The position numbers and the translations under genes were made by a program. The notes beneath the pieces are model-generated. The model saw only the letters and a list, made by a program, of their open reading frames with translations. It was not told the origin of the DNA and did no database searches. Positions 9,286 through 17,832 of a DNA stretch of 64,000 nt are shown here, one piece after another; positions within the stretch are counted from its first letter, which is position 1; every line of letters starts with the position of its first letter. The DNA is from Belnapia mucosa (GTDB lineage Bacteria > Pseudomonadota > Alphaproteobacteria > Acetobacterales > Acetobacteraceae): assembly GCF_016775475.1 (NCBI RefSeq), contig NZ_JAEUXJ010000013.1, positions 58,857 to 122,856 of the forward strand, read 5' to 3'.

Positions 9286-10008
9286 CTAATCCGATCCGTC
9301 GCCCGCCAGCGCCTGGAGAAGGGCCAGCCCCGCGACCGCCGCCGTCTCCGCCCGCAGGATGCGGGGGCCGAGGCCAGCGGTCGAAACAAAGGCACGCCGG
9401 GCCAGATCGTCAAGCTCCAGCCGATCGAACCCCCCCTCCGGCCCGACAAGCCACGCCCAGGGAGCGTGCAATCCCTGGGCAATCCGGGCCAGCGGGGGCC
9501 GATCCCCCCGCTCCGCCCCGACCAGCAGCGGCACCCCGTCCCAGGAATCGAGCAGGGCCGGCAAAGGTTGCGGCGCGCCGATCCGCGGCAGGTCCAGCCG
9601 CTCGCATTGCTCCGCCGCCTCCTGCGCGATGGCGGCGAGGCGGGCGGTGTTCACCCGGTCGGCGACGCTGCGGCGGGTGAAGACCGGCTGGATGGTCCCG
9701 ATGCCGAGCTCGGTCGCCTTCTCCACCACCCATTCCATTGCGTCCCGCTTCAGGGCGGCGACCAGCAGGCGGGTATCGGCCACCGTCGCCTGGGGCCGGG
9801 TCTGCCGTTCCGGCAGCAGGGTGCAGCGATCCTTGCGGATGGCCTCGATCCGCGCCTCCCACTCCCCGTCCCGGCCGTTGAAGACCAGCACGGCATCGCC
9901 CGGGGCGCGGCGCATGACGCTGCCCAGGTAATGCGCCTGGCCGGGACTGGTCGGCACCGCCGCCCCGGCGGCCAGGGGTTGATCCAGATAGAGCCGCGGG
10001 ATGGACAT
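9286..10008 (-). CDS. rsmE: 16S rRNA (uracil(1498)-N(3))-methyltransferase RsmE
   Basis: A 240-residue SPOUT methyltransferase that methylates U1498 of 16S rRNA using S-adenosylmethionine. The chosen start gives MSIPRLYLDQ, the typical N-terminus; an ATG 42 bases further upstream is open but adds residues unlike the family. The N-terminal PUA-like part has HYLGSVMRR. The SPOUT core contains KATELGIGTIQPVFTRRSV, LVGPEGGF (cofactor knot) and LGPRILRAETA. It is transcribed divergently from ubiA with essentially no intergenic space, and is followed by gshA. Confidence 0.94.
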   Translation of the reverse strand: MSIPRLYLDQPLAAGAAVPTSPGQAHYLGSVMRRAPGDAVLVFNGRDGEWEARIEAIRKDRCTLLPERQTRPQATVADTRLLVAALKRDAMEWVVEKATELGIGTIQPVFTRRSVADRVNTARLAAIAQEAAEQCERLDLPRIGAPQPLPALLDSWDGVPLLVGAERGDRPPLARIAQGLHAPWAWLVGPEGGFDRLELDDLARRAFVSTAGLGPRILRAETAAVAGLALLQALAGDGSD

Positions 10009-10036
10009 GGCGCCCTTTCGCTGGAACAGAGGGCGC

Positions 10037-10936
10037 GTGCAAGGCTTCACCGATATCGAGACGCGCGGCTGGGTCGCGCATCTGCCCCAGGGCTGGCGGC
10101 CCTATGCGCTGCTGGCCCGGCTCGACCGGCCGATCGGCTCCTGGCTGCTGGTGCTGCCGGGCTTCTGGGCCTTCGCCCTGACGGCGCCGGGCTGGGCCGA
10201 GGGGCTGCGGCTGGCAGTCCTGTTCGGCATCGGCGCGGTCGCCATGCGCGGCGCCGGCTGCGTGGTGAACGACCTCTGGGACCGCGACATCGACCGCCGC
10301 GTGGAACGCACCCGCGGCCGGCCGCTGGCGGCCGGCACCGTCACGCCCCGCCAGGCGCTGGCCTTCCTCGCCGCGCTCTGCGCCATCGGGCTGCTGGTGC
10401 TGGTGCAGCTCAACCGCACCGCCATCCTGCTCGGCATCGCCTCGCTGCTGCCGATCCTGCTCTATCCGCTGGCCAAGCGGGTGACCAATTGGCCGCAGGC
10501 CATGCTCGGCCTCACCTTCTCCTGGGCGGCGCCGGAGGGGATCGCGGCGACCACCGGCCAGGTGGATGCGCTGGCCCTGATCCTCTGGGCCGCCGCCTTC
10601 TGCTGGATCCTCGGCTACGACACGATCTATGCGCATCAGGACCGCGAGGACGACGCCATGGTCGGCATCGGCAGCACGGCGCTGCGCTGGGGGGAGCGGA
10701 CGCGGCCCTTCCTCGCCGCCTGCTACACGGCGACGCTGCTTCTGCTCGCCGTGGCGGGCTGGGTCGGCGGCCTCGCCTGGACCTATCTGCCAGCCCTGCT
10801 GCTGCCGGCGGCGCTGCTGGCGCGGCAGGTCGCGACCATTGATATTCACGACCCGGCGGGGTGCCTGCGGCTCTTCAAGGCGAATCGGGAAGCGGGGCTG
10901 GCCGTCGCGCTGGCCTTCCTGGCCGGCCGGCTGTGA
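10037..10936 (+). CDS. ubiA: 4-hydroxybenzoate polyprenyltransferase UbiA
   Basis: An integral membrane prenyltransferase that attaches the polyprenyl tail to 4-hydroxybenzoate in ubiquinone synthesis. The two Asp-rich Mg/diphosphate motifs are plain: NDLWDRDIDRRVERTRGRPLA, and YDTIYAHQDREDDA in the second half. The LDRPIGSWLL segment starts the first helix. The start is uncertain. GTG at 10037 gives the usual family N-terminus (xGFTDIETRGWV); in-frame ATGs at 10001 and 10007 would overlap rsmE head to head. The gene is followed by a methyltransferase gene through a GTGA overlap. Confidence 0.93.
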   Translation: MQGFTDIETRGWVAHLPQGWRPYALLARLDRPIGSWLLVLPGFWAFALTAPGWAEGLRLAVLFGIGAVAMRGAGCVVNDLWDRDIDRRVERTRGRPLAAGTVTPRQALAFLAALCAIGLLVLVQLNRTAILLGIASLLPILLYPLAKRVTNWPQAMLGLTFSWAAPEGIAATTGQVDALALILWAAAFCWILGYDTIYAHQDREDDAMVGIGSTALRWGERTRPFLAACYTATLLLLAVAGWVGGLAWTYLPALLLPAALLARQVATIDIHDPAGCLRLFKANREAGLAVALAFLAGRL

Positions 10937-11574
10937 CGGCGGAGGAATTCCTCCGCGCCCATACCGCCATCGCCGCCCCGGCCCTGGTGCCGGAGATCCG
11001 CCTCCATCTGGCGACCGAGATCACGCCCATCTGGCAGGCGACCGAGGCCTGGCTGGCGCAGCAGGGGATCGAGCCGCCCTTCTGGGCCTTCGCCTGGCCC
11101 GGCAGCCAAGCCATGGCGCGGCTGATCCTCGACCAGCCAGCGCGGGTCGCCGGCCGCCGGGTGCTGGATTTCGCTGCCGGCTGCGGCCTCGCCGCCATCG
11201 CCGCGGCGCGGGCCGGGGCGGCACTGGTCGAGGCCGCCGAGATCGATCCGCTCGCCATCGCCGCGACGCGGCTCAACGCGGCGCTGAACGCCGCCGCGGT
11301 CGAGGCGCAGACGGGCGATGTGGTCGGCGCGCCCTGCCGCTGGGACCTGATCCTGGCCGGCGATGTCTGCTACGAGGCGCCGATGACCGCGCATATCCTG
11401 CCCTGGCTGCGCGCCATGGCGGCGTCGGGGGCGGAGGTCTGGCTGGCCGATCCCGGCCGCGCCTATCTCCCGCGCGAGGGGCTGCAGGAGCTGGCCCGCT
11501 TCACTGTGCCGGTGACGCGGGAGTTGGAGGACCGCGACGCGCGCGAGGTGACGATCGCCCGCTTGCTGCCCTGA
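10933..11574 (+). CDS. Class I SAM methyltransferase, ETF-beta lysine methyltransferase-like
   Basis: A 213-residue seven-beta-strand methyltransferase. The start is GTG within the ubiA stop (GTGA). The SAM-binding motif I is VLDFAAGCGLAAIAAA and the acidic motif II is AAEIDPLAIAA. PPFWAFAWPGSQAMAR upstream of it is the signature of the METTL20/ETF-beta-KMT and nicotinamide-N-methyltransferase-like group, often annotated as a ribosomal L11 methyltransferase-like protein. From family knowledge the probable substrate is a lysine in the electron transfer flavoprotein beta subunit, but nothing in the window proves that. It is translationally coupled to ubiA. Confidence 0.82.
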   Translation: MTAEEFLRAHTAIAAPALVPEIRLHLATEITPIWQATEAWLAQQGIEPPFWAFAWPGSQAMARLILDQPARVAGRRVLDFAAGCGLAAIAAARAGAALVEAAEIDPLAIAATRLNAALNAAAVEAQTGDVVGAPCRWDLILAGDVCYEAPMTAHILPWLRAMAASGAEVWLADPGRAYLPREGLQELARFTVPVTRELEDRDAREVTIARLLP

Positions 11575-11606
11575 TCCCGCCACGCGGCGGGGCCAGGCTG
11601 CGCGGC

Positions 11607-12005
11607 ATGGGACGCATCCTCTTCCTGCTGCTTCTCCTGGCGACGCCGGCCGCGGCGCAGACCGAGCGCTTCTATGACGCGCAAGGCCGCACGACCGGCC
11701 GCGCCGAGACCCAGGGCACGACCACCCGCTTCTACGATGCGCAGGGGCGCAGCACCGGCCGGGCGGAGTCCACCGGCGGCACCAGGCGCTTCTACGACGC
11801 CGAGGGCCGCAGCACCGGGCGGGCGGAGAATGGCCGCTTCTATGATGCGCAGGGCCGCATGACCGGCCGCGCCGAGACCGGGGGCACGACCACGCGCTTC
11901 TACGACGCGCAGGGCCGCAACACCGGGCGGCGCGAGGCGCAGGGCAGCAGTGCGCGGGATTACGATGCCGCCGGCCGCGCTACCGGGCGGGTGGAGCGGC
12001 GGTAG
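11607..12005 (+). CDS. Secreted protein made of FYDAQGRxTGRAE repeats
   Basis: A 132-residue protein with an N-terminal signal peptide (GRILFLLLLLATPAAAQ). The rest is six near-identical units with the core RFYDAQGRSTGRAE. Most units are about 20 residues, separated by short Thr/Gly/Ser linkers; the third is 16. The last unit is degenerate (RDYDAAGRATGRVERR). The motif resembles the YD/RHS type of repeat, but the protein is far too short to be an RHS toxin. It probably forms a small beta-rich extracytoplasmic protein of unknown role. Its last 26 bases overlap the convergent WD40-cytochrome gene. The repeat pattern and signal peptide make it very likely to be a real gene. Confidence 0.82.
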   Translation: MGRILFLLLLLATPAAAQTERFYDAQGRTTGRAETQGTTTRFYDAQGRSTGRAESTGGTRRFYDAEGRSTGRAENGRFYDAQGRMTGRAETGGTTTRFYDAQGRNTGRREAQGSSARDYDAAGRATGRVERR

Positions 12006-13218
12006 CCACCGCCAGGAAGCGGATCAGCGCCGCCATCTCCTCCGGGTTGCCCACACGCTGCACCGGCATCCGCGTCCCCGGCGTCACCACATCCGGCCCG
12101 CGGGTGAAGAGGTCGGCGACCGTCTCCGGCGTCCAGGTGATGTCGCCCTGCGCCAGGCGCAGCGAATAGGCATAGCCCGGCAGGCTGCCCATCCGCCGGC
12201 CGAACAGCCCGTGCAGATGCGGCCCGGCCATGGGCGGTCCGCCCTCTGTCAGCGCATGGCAGGCGGCGCAGGCGCGGAAGACCCGGGCGCCCGTCGCATC
12301 GGCCTCGGCCGGCGCTGCCGTCTCCACCGGCGCCAGCGGGCCGAGCGGCGTGCCGCTCGCCACATCCCAGCCGCGCACCAGCCGGTCCTGCCCGCCGGTC
12401 CAGAGCCGCGCGCCGTCGAAGGCCACCGACCAGACCGGCAGGCCCGGCCCCTCCAGCGTGTGGAGCAGCCGCCCCTCCGGCAGCGACCAGAGCGTGACGC
12501 TGCCCCCGAGCGAGGCGGCGGCCAGACGCCCCGGCGCCACGGCCAGCGCCACCACCGGCCGGTTGCCGGCGGCCAATTCCCGCACCGCCCCATCGGCGCC
12601 GATCAGCCGCACCGCGCCATCCGCCCCGCCCGCGGCCAGCCCGCCATCCGGCAGCGCCGCCAGCGCATTCTGCGGCAGGCCGAATTCGGCCAGCACCTGC
12701 CCACCCTGCACGCCCCAGCGCCGCACCGTCCCGTCATAGCCGGCGCTGGCCCAATGGGCGCCATCCCAGGCGATCCCGTTGACCGGGGCCCCATGGCCTT
12801 CCAGCACCCGCGCCGTCCCGTCCGGGTCCCAGAGGCGAAGGGTGCCATCCCAGCCGGCGCTGCCGAGCACGCCATCCGGCCCCAGGGCGAGGGCCGCGAC
12901 CGGTGCCGCATGCCCCTCCAGCACCCGCGCCGGCGCTTCCGCCCCGCCGGGGGGCCAGAGGGCGATGCGCCCATCCTCCCCGGCGCTGGCCAGGCCGCCA
13001 TCCGGCAGGGCGAGCAGCGCCTGCACCGCCCCCGCATGCCAGCGCATCACCCGCCGCGCCCGGCCGCCTTCCCACAGGATCACCGCCGCGTCGAAGCCGG
13101 CCGAGGCCACCCCCTCGGGCAGCACTGCCAGCGCCCGCACCGGCCCGCCATGCCCGGCCAGTTCCTGCGCCGGCGCATTGCCGGCGAGCAGCAGCAGGAG
13201 GGCCAGCCAGCGCCTCAC
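11980..13218 (-). CDS. Periplasmic WD40 repeat protein fused to a c-type cytochrome
   Basis: A 412-residue predicted exported protein. GTG at 13218 overlaps the stop of the upstream SDR gene and gives a clean signal peptide (RRWLALLLLLAGNAPAQ). Residues ~20-310 carry about seven WD40-like blades, for example LEGHAAPVAALALGPDG, SAGWDGTLRLWDPDG and SAGYDGTVRRWG. The C-terminal ~90 residues are a monoheme cytochrome c: CAACH for covalent heme attachment, GLFGRRMGSLPGYAYS, and a TRMP segment supplying the likely Met ligand. A redox partner anchored through a propeller is a reasonable guess; the partner is unknown. Confidence 0.85.
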   Translation of the reverse strand: MRRWLALLLLLAGNAPAQELAGHGGPVRALAVLPEGVASAGFDAAVILWEGGRARRVMRWHAGAVQALLALPDGGLASAGEDGRIALWPPGGAEAPARVLEGHAAPVAALALGPDGVLGSAGWDGTLRLWDPDGTARVLEGHGAPVNGIAWDGAHWASAGYDGTVRRWGVQGGQVLAEFGLPQNALAALPDGGLAAGGADGAVRLIGADGAVRELAAGNRPVVALAVAPGRLAAASLGGSVTLWSLPEGRLLHTLEGPGLPVWSVAFDGARLWTGGQDRLVRGWDVASGTPLGPLAPVETAAPAEADATGARVFRACAACHALTEGGPPMAGPHLHGLFGRRMGSLPGYAYSLRLAQGDITWTPETVADLFTRGPDVVTPGTRMPVQRVGNPEEMAALIRFLAVATAAPPAR

Positions 13219-13964
13219 GCCGTGATGCCGCCATCCACATGGATCACCTGGCCGGTGATGTAGCCAGCCGCCGGCGAGGCGAGGAAGGCGACCGCCGCCG
13301 CCACATCCTCCGGCGTGCCGAGGCGGCGCAGCGGGATGCGGGCGATCCGCTCCTCGAAGGCCTTGGGGTCCAGCGCCGCATGCGCCCCTGCATCCTTGCG
13401 CGTGAAGCCCGGCGCCACCGCATTCACCGTCACCGCCGGCGCCCATTCGATGGCGAGCGCCCGCACCAGCGCCTCCAGCGCCGCCTTGGCCGCGGCCGAG
13501 GCGGGGAAAACCGGCTGTTCCAGCCGGAAGACATGGGCGACGAAGGAGGAGACGGCGACCAGCCGCGGCGCCTCCCCCCGCGCCAGATGCGGCCCGGCGG
13601 CGCGCGCTAGGCGCAGGAAGGCGAAGGCGATCGCGTCCTGGCTGGCGGCATAGGCGGCATCGGTCAGGCTTGCCACCGGCGTCCGATCGGCGAAGCCGGC
13701 ATTGGAGACCAATACGTCCAGCCCGCCGAGCGCCCCGACCGCCGCCTCGACCAGCGCCGCCGGCGCCTCCGGCTCGGCGAGGTCGGCGAGATGCACCGCC
13801 GCCTCGCCGCCCCGCTCGCGGATCGCCGCGGCGACCCGTTCGGCGCCCTCCCTATTCTTGCGGGTATGGACCAGGATCGCCGCCTCCGGCCCAGCCAGCG
13901 CCCGGCAGGCGGCGGCGCCGATGCCGCTCGCCGCCCCGGTGATCAGGTATCGCCGCCTTGCCAT
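13215..13964 (-). CDS. SDR-family protein lacking the catalytic tyrosine
   Basis: A 249-residue short-chain dehydrogenase/reductase-fold protein. The Rossmann TGAASGIG motif near the N-terminus, the LVSNAGF motif and the C-terminal GQVIHVDGG are typical of classical SDRs, as is a conserved Ser in AVSSFV. The expected YxxxK reads FPASAAAKAALEAL: the Lys is present but the position four residues before it is Ser. Activity may therefore be altered or absent. The stop overlaps the GTG of the WD40-cytochrome gene, so the two are coupled. The substrate is unknown. Confidence 0.85.
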   Translation of the reverse strand: MARRRYLITGAASGIGAAACRALAGPEAAILVHTRKNREGAERVAAAIRERGGEAAVHLADLAEPEAPAALVEAAVGALGGLDVLVSNAGFADRTPVASLTDAAYAASQDAIAFAFLRLARAAGPHLARGEAPRLVAVSSFVAHVFRLEQPVFPASAAAKAALEALVRALAIEWAPAVTVNAVAPGFTRKDAGAHAALDPKAFEERIARIPLRRLGTPEDVAAAVAFLASPAAGYITGQVIHVDGGITA

Positions 13965-14059
13965 GCTCTGCCCCCGCCTCTAACCCGGCGAGGATGCGGT
14001 TGCGCCGCCCGGCCGGCAACCGTATCCCCCACTTGCAACCGAACTGGGAAGGAAACCGC

Positions 14060-15070
14060 GTGACGCTGACGGTGCTCGAGCCCGAGGGGCTGTATCCGGA
14101 CACGATCCCCGAGCAGGAGATCCTGGGCCCCGGCGTCCGCATCATCCGCGGCAACGCGAAATCCAGCATCGCCGAGTTGCCGGATTCGATGCTGGCCGAG
14201 GTCGATGGGTTGATGACACTCCGGATGTGGGTCCCGGCCGAGCAGATCGCCCGCTTCCCGAAGCTGAAGGTCATCGTCCGCATGGGCGTCGGCTATGACC
14301 GGGTGGACCGCGCCGCCGCCGCCGCGCGCGGCATCACCGTCTGCAACCTGCCCGACTACGGCACGCAGGAGGTTGCGGAGTTCGCCGTCCTCCTGGCGCT
14401 GTCGCTGCGCCGTGGCCTGATCCTCTACCACGACACCCAGCGCGGGCCGGACCCGGCGCCCTGGGCGGTGATGCAATCCCCGCTGCACCGCCGGCAGGAG
14501 GTGCAGACCTTCGGCATCCTCGGCCTCGGCCGTATCGGCTCGGCGGCGGCGCTGCGGGCCAAGGCCTTCGGCTACCGCGTCGTCTTCTACGACCCGAACC
14601 AGCCGAACGGATGGGACCGCGCGCTCGGCATCCAGCGCGTCCGCAGCATGGACGAGTTGCTGGCCCAGTCCGACGTGCTCTCCATCCACTGCCCGCTGAC
14701 CCGCGCGACGCGCGGCCTGATCGGCGAGCGGGAGCTGCGCCTGCTGCCGAAGAACGCCGTGGTGGTGAACACCGCCCGCGGCCCCATCCTCGATATCGAT
14801 GCGGTGGAGCGGTGCCTGCGCGACGGGCACCTTGCCGGCGCCGGCTTGGACGTCATCCCGGAGGAGCCGCCGGTCGAGCCCATCCCCGCCCTGCTCCGCG
14901 CCTACCGAGACAGCGAGGACTGGCTGCGCGGCCGCCTGGTCATCACCCCGCACATCGCCTTCCACACGCCGGAGGCCTGGCAGGACATCCGCATCAAGAG
15001 CATCGAGACGATGCGCGACGTGCTGGTCGAGGGCCGCCGCACCAACGTCATCCCGCCCGAGAGCGAATAG
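14060..15070 (+). CDS. C-terminal-binding-protein-like D-2-hydroxyacid dehydrogenase
   Basis: A 336-residue NAD-dependent D-isomer-specific 2-hydroxyacid dehydrogenase of the CtBP-like subgroup. GTG at 14060 is chosen because AAGGAA lies just upstream and because VTLTVLEPEGLYP is a family-like N-terminus. The nucleotide-binding motif is FGILGLGRIGSAAALRAKAFG. Catalytic elements are NTARGPILD (Arg), the Glu in LDVIPEEPP, and His in ITPHIAFHTPEA. The substrate cannot be inferred. It reads away from the adjacent SDR gene and faces the small lipoprotein gene at its 3' end. Confidence 0.88.
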   Translation: MTLTVLEPEGLYPDTIPEQEILGPGVRIIRGNAKSSIAELPDSMLAEVDGLMTLRMWVPAEQIARFPKLKVIVRMGVGYDRVDRAAAAARGITVCNLPDYGTQEVAEFAVLLALSLRRGLILYHDTQRGPDPAPWAVMQSPLHRRQEVQTFGILGLGRIGSAAALRAKAFGYRVVFYDPNQPNGWDRALGIQRVRSMDELLAQSDVLSIHCPLTRATRGLIGERELRLLPKNAVVVNTARGPILDIDAVERCLRDGHLAGAGLDVIPEEPPVEPIPALLRAYRDSEDWLRGRLVITPHIAFHTPEAWQDIRIKSIETMRDVLVEGRRTNVIPPESE

Positions 15071-15078
15071 GGCGGCCC

Positions 15079-15207
15079 CTAGTTGGTGCAGGTCGGCATC
15101 ACGTTGCGGCTGCCATAGCGGACGCAATTGGTGCCGACCGGACTCGGCTGGGCGTGTTGGCAGGCGGCCAGCAGGCCGAGCAGGAGGATGGCCAGGCAAC
15201 GGCGCAT
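15079..15207 (-). CDS. Small lipoprotein (42 aa)
   Basis: A 42-residue reading frame with a complete lipoprotein signal: positively charged MRRC, a hydrophobic LAILLLGLLA core, and the lipobox LAAC with lipidation Cys16. The mature part is only ~27 residues (QHAQPSPVGTNCVRYGSRN and onward) and has two more Cys that could pair. GAGGGAG is 9 bases upstream of the ATG. It lies tail to tail with the hydroxyacid dehydrogenase gene and 27 bases upstream of the MATE gene's 3' end. The function is unknown; entericidin-like small lipoproteins are comparable only in size and layout. Confidence 0.7.
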   Translation of the reverse strand: MRRCLAILLLGLLAACQHAQPSPVGTNCVRYGSRNVMPTCTN

Positions 15208-15234
15208 CGGACGGGCTCCCTCAAGGGAGGATTC

Positions 15235-16653
15235 TCATGCCCCGGCCAAGGCTTTCCTGTCGCGTGACGCTTCGGACAGCCGCCGCCAGCGCAGCAGCAG
15301 CATCCCCGCCACCAGCGAGACCCCCGCCGCCAGCCCCAGCCAGAGCCCCGCCGGCCCCATCTTCGCCGCCACCGCCAGCCCCACCCCGACCGGCATGCCG
15401 ATTCCCCAATAGCCGAGCGCCGCCAGCAGCATCGGCACCTTGGTATCCTTCAGCCCGCGCAGCGCGCCGGCCGCAACCGCCTGCACCCCGTCGCCCAACT
15501 GGAACAGCCCGGCGATGGTCAGCAGCCCGGCCCCCAGCGCCGCCACCGCCGCCGCACCGTCCTCCCGCGCATCGAGGAAGGCCCAGGCGATCGGCCGCGC
15601 CGCCAGCATGAACAGGGTCGCCATCGCCAGCATGAAGCCGGCGCCGAGGCCGATCGCCACCCAGCCGGCTTGCCAAGCCCCCGCCGCATCGCCCCGCCCG
15701 GCCATCATCCCGACCCGCGCCGTCGCTGCCTGGCCGATTCCCATCGGCACCATGAAGCTCAGCGCCGCGACCTGCAGCGCGATGGCATGCGCCGCCACCG
15801 CGGTGGCGCCGAACCAGCCCATCGCCAGCGCGGCGGCGCTGAAGACGCCGATCTCCATCAGCATCTGCCCGCTGATCGGCAGGCCGATGCGGAAGACCTC
15901 GACCAGCCGCGGCCAGTCGATTCGCCAGAACCGCCCGAGCAGCCGGAAGCGCCGGAGCCGCCGGTCCCGCGCGATCAGCACCAGCAGCGCCAGCAGCATC
16001 AGCAGGTCGGCGAGCGCACTGGCGAGGCCGGCCCCGGCCACCCCCATCCCCTCCCAGCCGAAGGCGCCGAAGACCAGCAGCCAGCAGAGCGGAGCATTGG
16101 CGACGACCGCCGCCCCCGTCACCCAGAGCGCCGGCCCCGGCCGGTCCATGGCGGCCAGGAAGCCGCGCAGCACGATGAAGGCCGAGAAGGGGATCAGCCC
16201 CCACATCATCGCCCGCAGGAAGGCCCCGGCATCCCGCGCCAGCGCCGGCTCCTGCCCCATCAGCCGCAGGATCGACTCGCCCTGCCAGAGCACCAGCAGC
16301 GAGGGCAGCAGCAGGATCAGCGTGGCGACCAGCGCGCTCCGCGCCCCCCGCCGCAACTCCCGCATCCAGCCGCGCCCGGCCCCGCCGCGGCGCTGCCCCA
16401 TCCCGCGCGCCTGGGCCATCACCGGCGCCGCGGCGAAGCCGGTGCCGAGGGCCGGCGCCATCATCAGCCAGTAGAGATTGGCCCCGAGCGTCCCCGCCGC
16501 CAGCGCCTCGGTCGAGAACCAGCCGAGGATCAGCGCATCGGTCGCCGCCATCGCATGCTGGCTGAGATTGGTCAGGGCCAGCGGCCAGGCGAGGGCGAGC
16601 GTCGCCCGGGCCTCGGCCCACCAGCCGAGGCCGCGTGTTTCCATCCCATGCAT
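15235..16653 (-). CDS. MATE-family multidrug/cation efflux transporter
   Basis: A protein of about 472 residues with twelve hydrophobic segments arranged in two homologous halves, as in NorM-type MATE exporters that expel drugs or metabolites using Na+ or H+ gradients. Recognisable segments are WPLALTNLSQHAMAATDALI in the first helix, MAPALGTGFAAAPVMAQARG, GLPISGQMLMEIGVFSAAAL opening the second half, and GDGVQAVAAGALRGLKDTKVP. Starts at 16653 (MHGMETRG) or 16644 (METRG) are both possible; neither has a strong Shine-Dalgarno. The substrate is unknown. Confidence 0.9.
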   Translation of the reverse strand: MHGMETRGLGWWAEARATLALAWPLALTNLSQHAMAATDALILGWFSTEALAAGTLGANLYWLMMAPALGTGFAAAPVMAQARGMGQRRGGAGRGWMRELRRGARSALVATLILLLPSLLVLWQGESILRLMGQEPALARDAGAFLRAMMWGLIPFSAFIVLRGFLAAMDRPGPALWVTGAAVVANAPLCWLLVFGAFGWEGMGVAGAGLASALADLLMLLALLVLIARDRRLRRFRLLGRFWRIDWPRLVEVFRIGLPISGQMLMEIGVFSAAALAMGWFGATAVAAHAIALQVAALSFMVPMGIGQAATARVGMMAGRGDAAGAWQAGWVAIGLGAGFMLAMATLFMLAARPIAWAFLDAREDGAAAVAALGAGLLTIAGLFQLGDGVQAVAAGALRGLKDTKVPMLLAALGYWGIGMPVGVGLAVAAKMGPAGLWLGLAAGVSLVAGMLLLRWRRLSEASRDRKALAGA

Positions 16654-16769
16654 GGCCGAGGGTGTAGCCCGGCCCGGCGCCGGCCGCATGGGGCATCCCA
16701 CGCAGGGTGGTGGAAAGCCGCCGCTTCCGCGCTAGGCTGCCGCCAAAGCCACACCAGCGAGGAAGACCC

Positions 16770-17819
16770 ATGCACCGCCGCGCGCTGCTCGCCGCCCCGC
16801 CTGCCGCCCTCGCCGCCGCCGCCCTGCTGCCCGCCGCTGCCGAGGCCCAAGGCGCGCCGGTGCAGACCGAGGAATTCATGGTCCCCTCCAAGGATGCGGG
16901 GATCGAGCTCTTCCTGCGGAACAAGCACCAGGAGGGCGGGCAGCCGCGGCCGGACCGGACGCTGCTCTTCGTCCATGGCGCCACCTATCCGGCCAGCACC
17001 GCCTTCGACCTGCCGCTCGGCGGCCTGTCCTGGATGGACTACATCGCCGGCCGCGGCTTCGATGTCTGGTGCCTCGACCTCCGCGGCTATGGCCGCAGCA
17101 CCCGCCCCCCGGAGATGGCCCAGCCGCCGGAGGCCGGCCAGCCCCTGGTCCGTGGCGAGACGGCGGTGGCCGATATCGCCGCGGCGGCCGCCTTCATCCG
17201 CCAGCGCCGGGGCCTGCCGAAGATCGTCCATATGGGCTGGTCCTGGGGCACCAGCCTGATGGCCCGCTTCACCGCCGACAATCCGGCCCTGGTCGAGCGG
17301 CTGGTGCTCTACGCCCCGCAATGGCTGCGCGAGGGCCCGAGCCCCGCCGCGGCCGGTACCGGTGCCGAGCTCGGCGCCTATCGCTACGTGACCCAGGCCC
17401 AGGCGCGGGAGCGCTGGCTCAACGGTGTGCCGGAGGCGAAGCGCGCCGCCCTGATCCCACCCGGCTGGTTCGAGCATTGGGCCGGCGTCACCTGGGCCAC
17501 CGACCCGGAGGGCCAGCGCCGCAGCCCGCCCGCGCTCCGCGCCCCCAATGGCGAGGTGCAGGACAGCCGGGACTTCTGGCAATCCGGCAAGCCCTTCTAC
17601 GACCCGGCGAAGATCACCGTCCCCACACTGCTGGTGGTCGCCGAATGGGACCGCGACACGCCCCCTGCCATGGCGAACACGCTGTTCCCGCTGCTGACCG
17701 CGAGTCCCGGCAAGCGCCTGGTCCAGCTCGCCGAGGGGACCCATAGCATCGTCATGGAGCGCAACCGCGGGGCGCTGTTCCAGGCGGTGCAGGTCTTCCT
17801 CGAGGAAGCCATCGCCTGA
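16770..17819 (+). CDS. Secreted alpha/beta-fold hydrolase
   Basis: A 349-residue alpha/beta hydrolase with an N-terminal export signal (MHRRALLAAPPAALAAAALLPAAAEAQG, possibly Tat-type). The oxyanion region is LLFVHGATYPAS. The nucleophile elbow is GWSWG with Ser158. The acid is probably in VVAEWDRDTPP, and the His is in AEGTHSIVMER near the C-terminus. GAGGAAG precedes the ATG. The enzyme is most likely a periplasmic esterase or hydrolase; the substrate is unknown. The small secreted gene downstream begins 13 bases after the stop and probably shares the transcript. Confidence 0.88.
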   Translation: MHRRALLAAPPAALAAAALLPAAAEAQGAPVQTEEFMVPSKDAGIELFLRNKHQEGGQPRPDRTLLFVHGATYPASTAFDLPLGGLSWMDYIAGRGFDVWCLDLRGYGRSTRPPEMAQPPEAGQPLVRGETAVADIAAAAAFIRQRRGLPKIVHMGWSWGTSLMARFTADNPALVERLVLYAPQWLREGPSPAAAGTGAELGAYRYVTQAQARERWLNGVPEAKRAALIPPGWFEHWAGVTWATDPEGQRRSPPALRAPNGEVQDSRDFWQSGKPFYDPAKITVPTLLVVAEWDRDTPPAMANTLFPLLTASPGKRLVQLAEGTHSIVMERNRGALFQAVQVFLEEAIA

Positions 17820-17832
17820 CGGAGCCGCCGCC

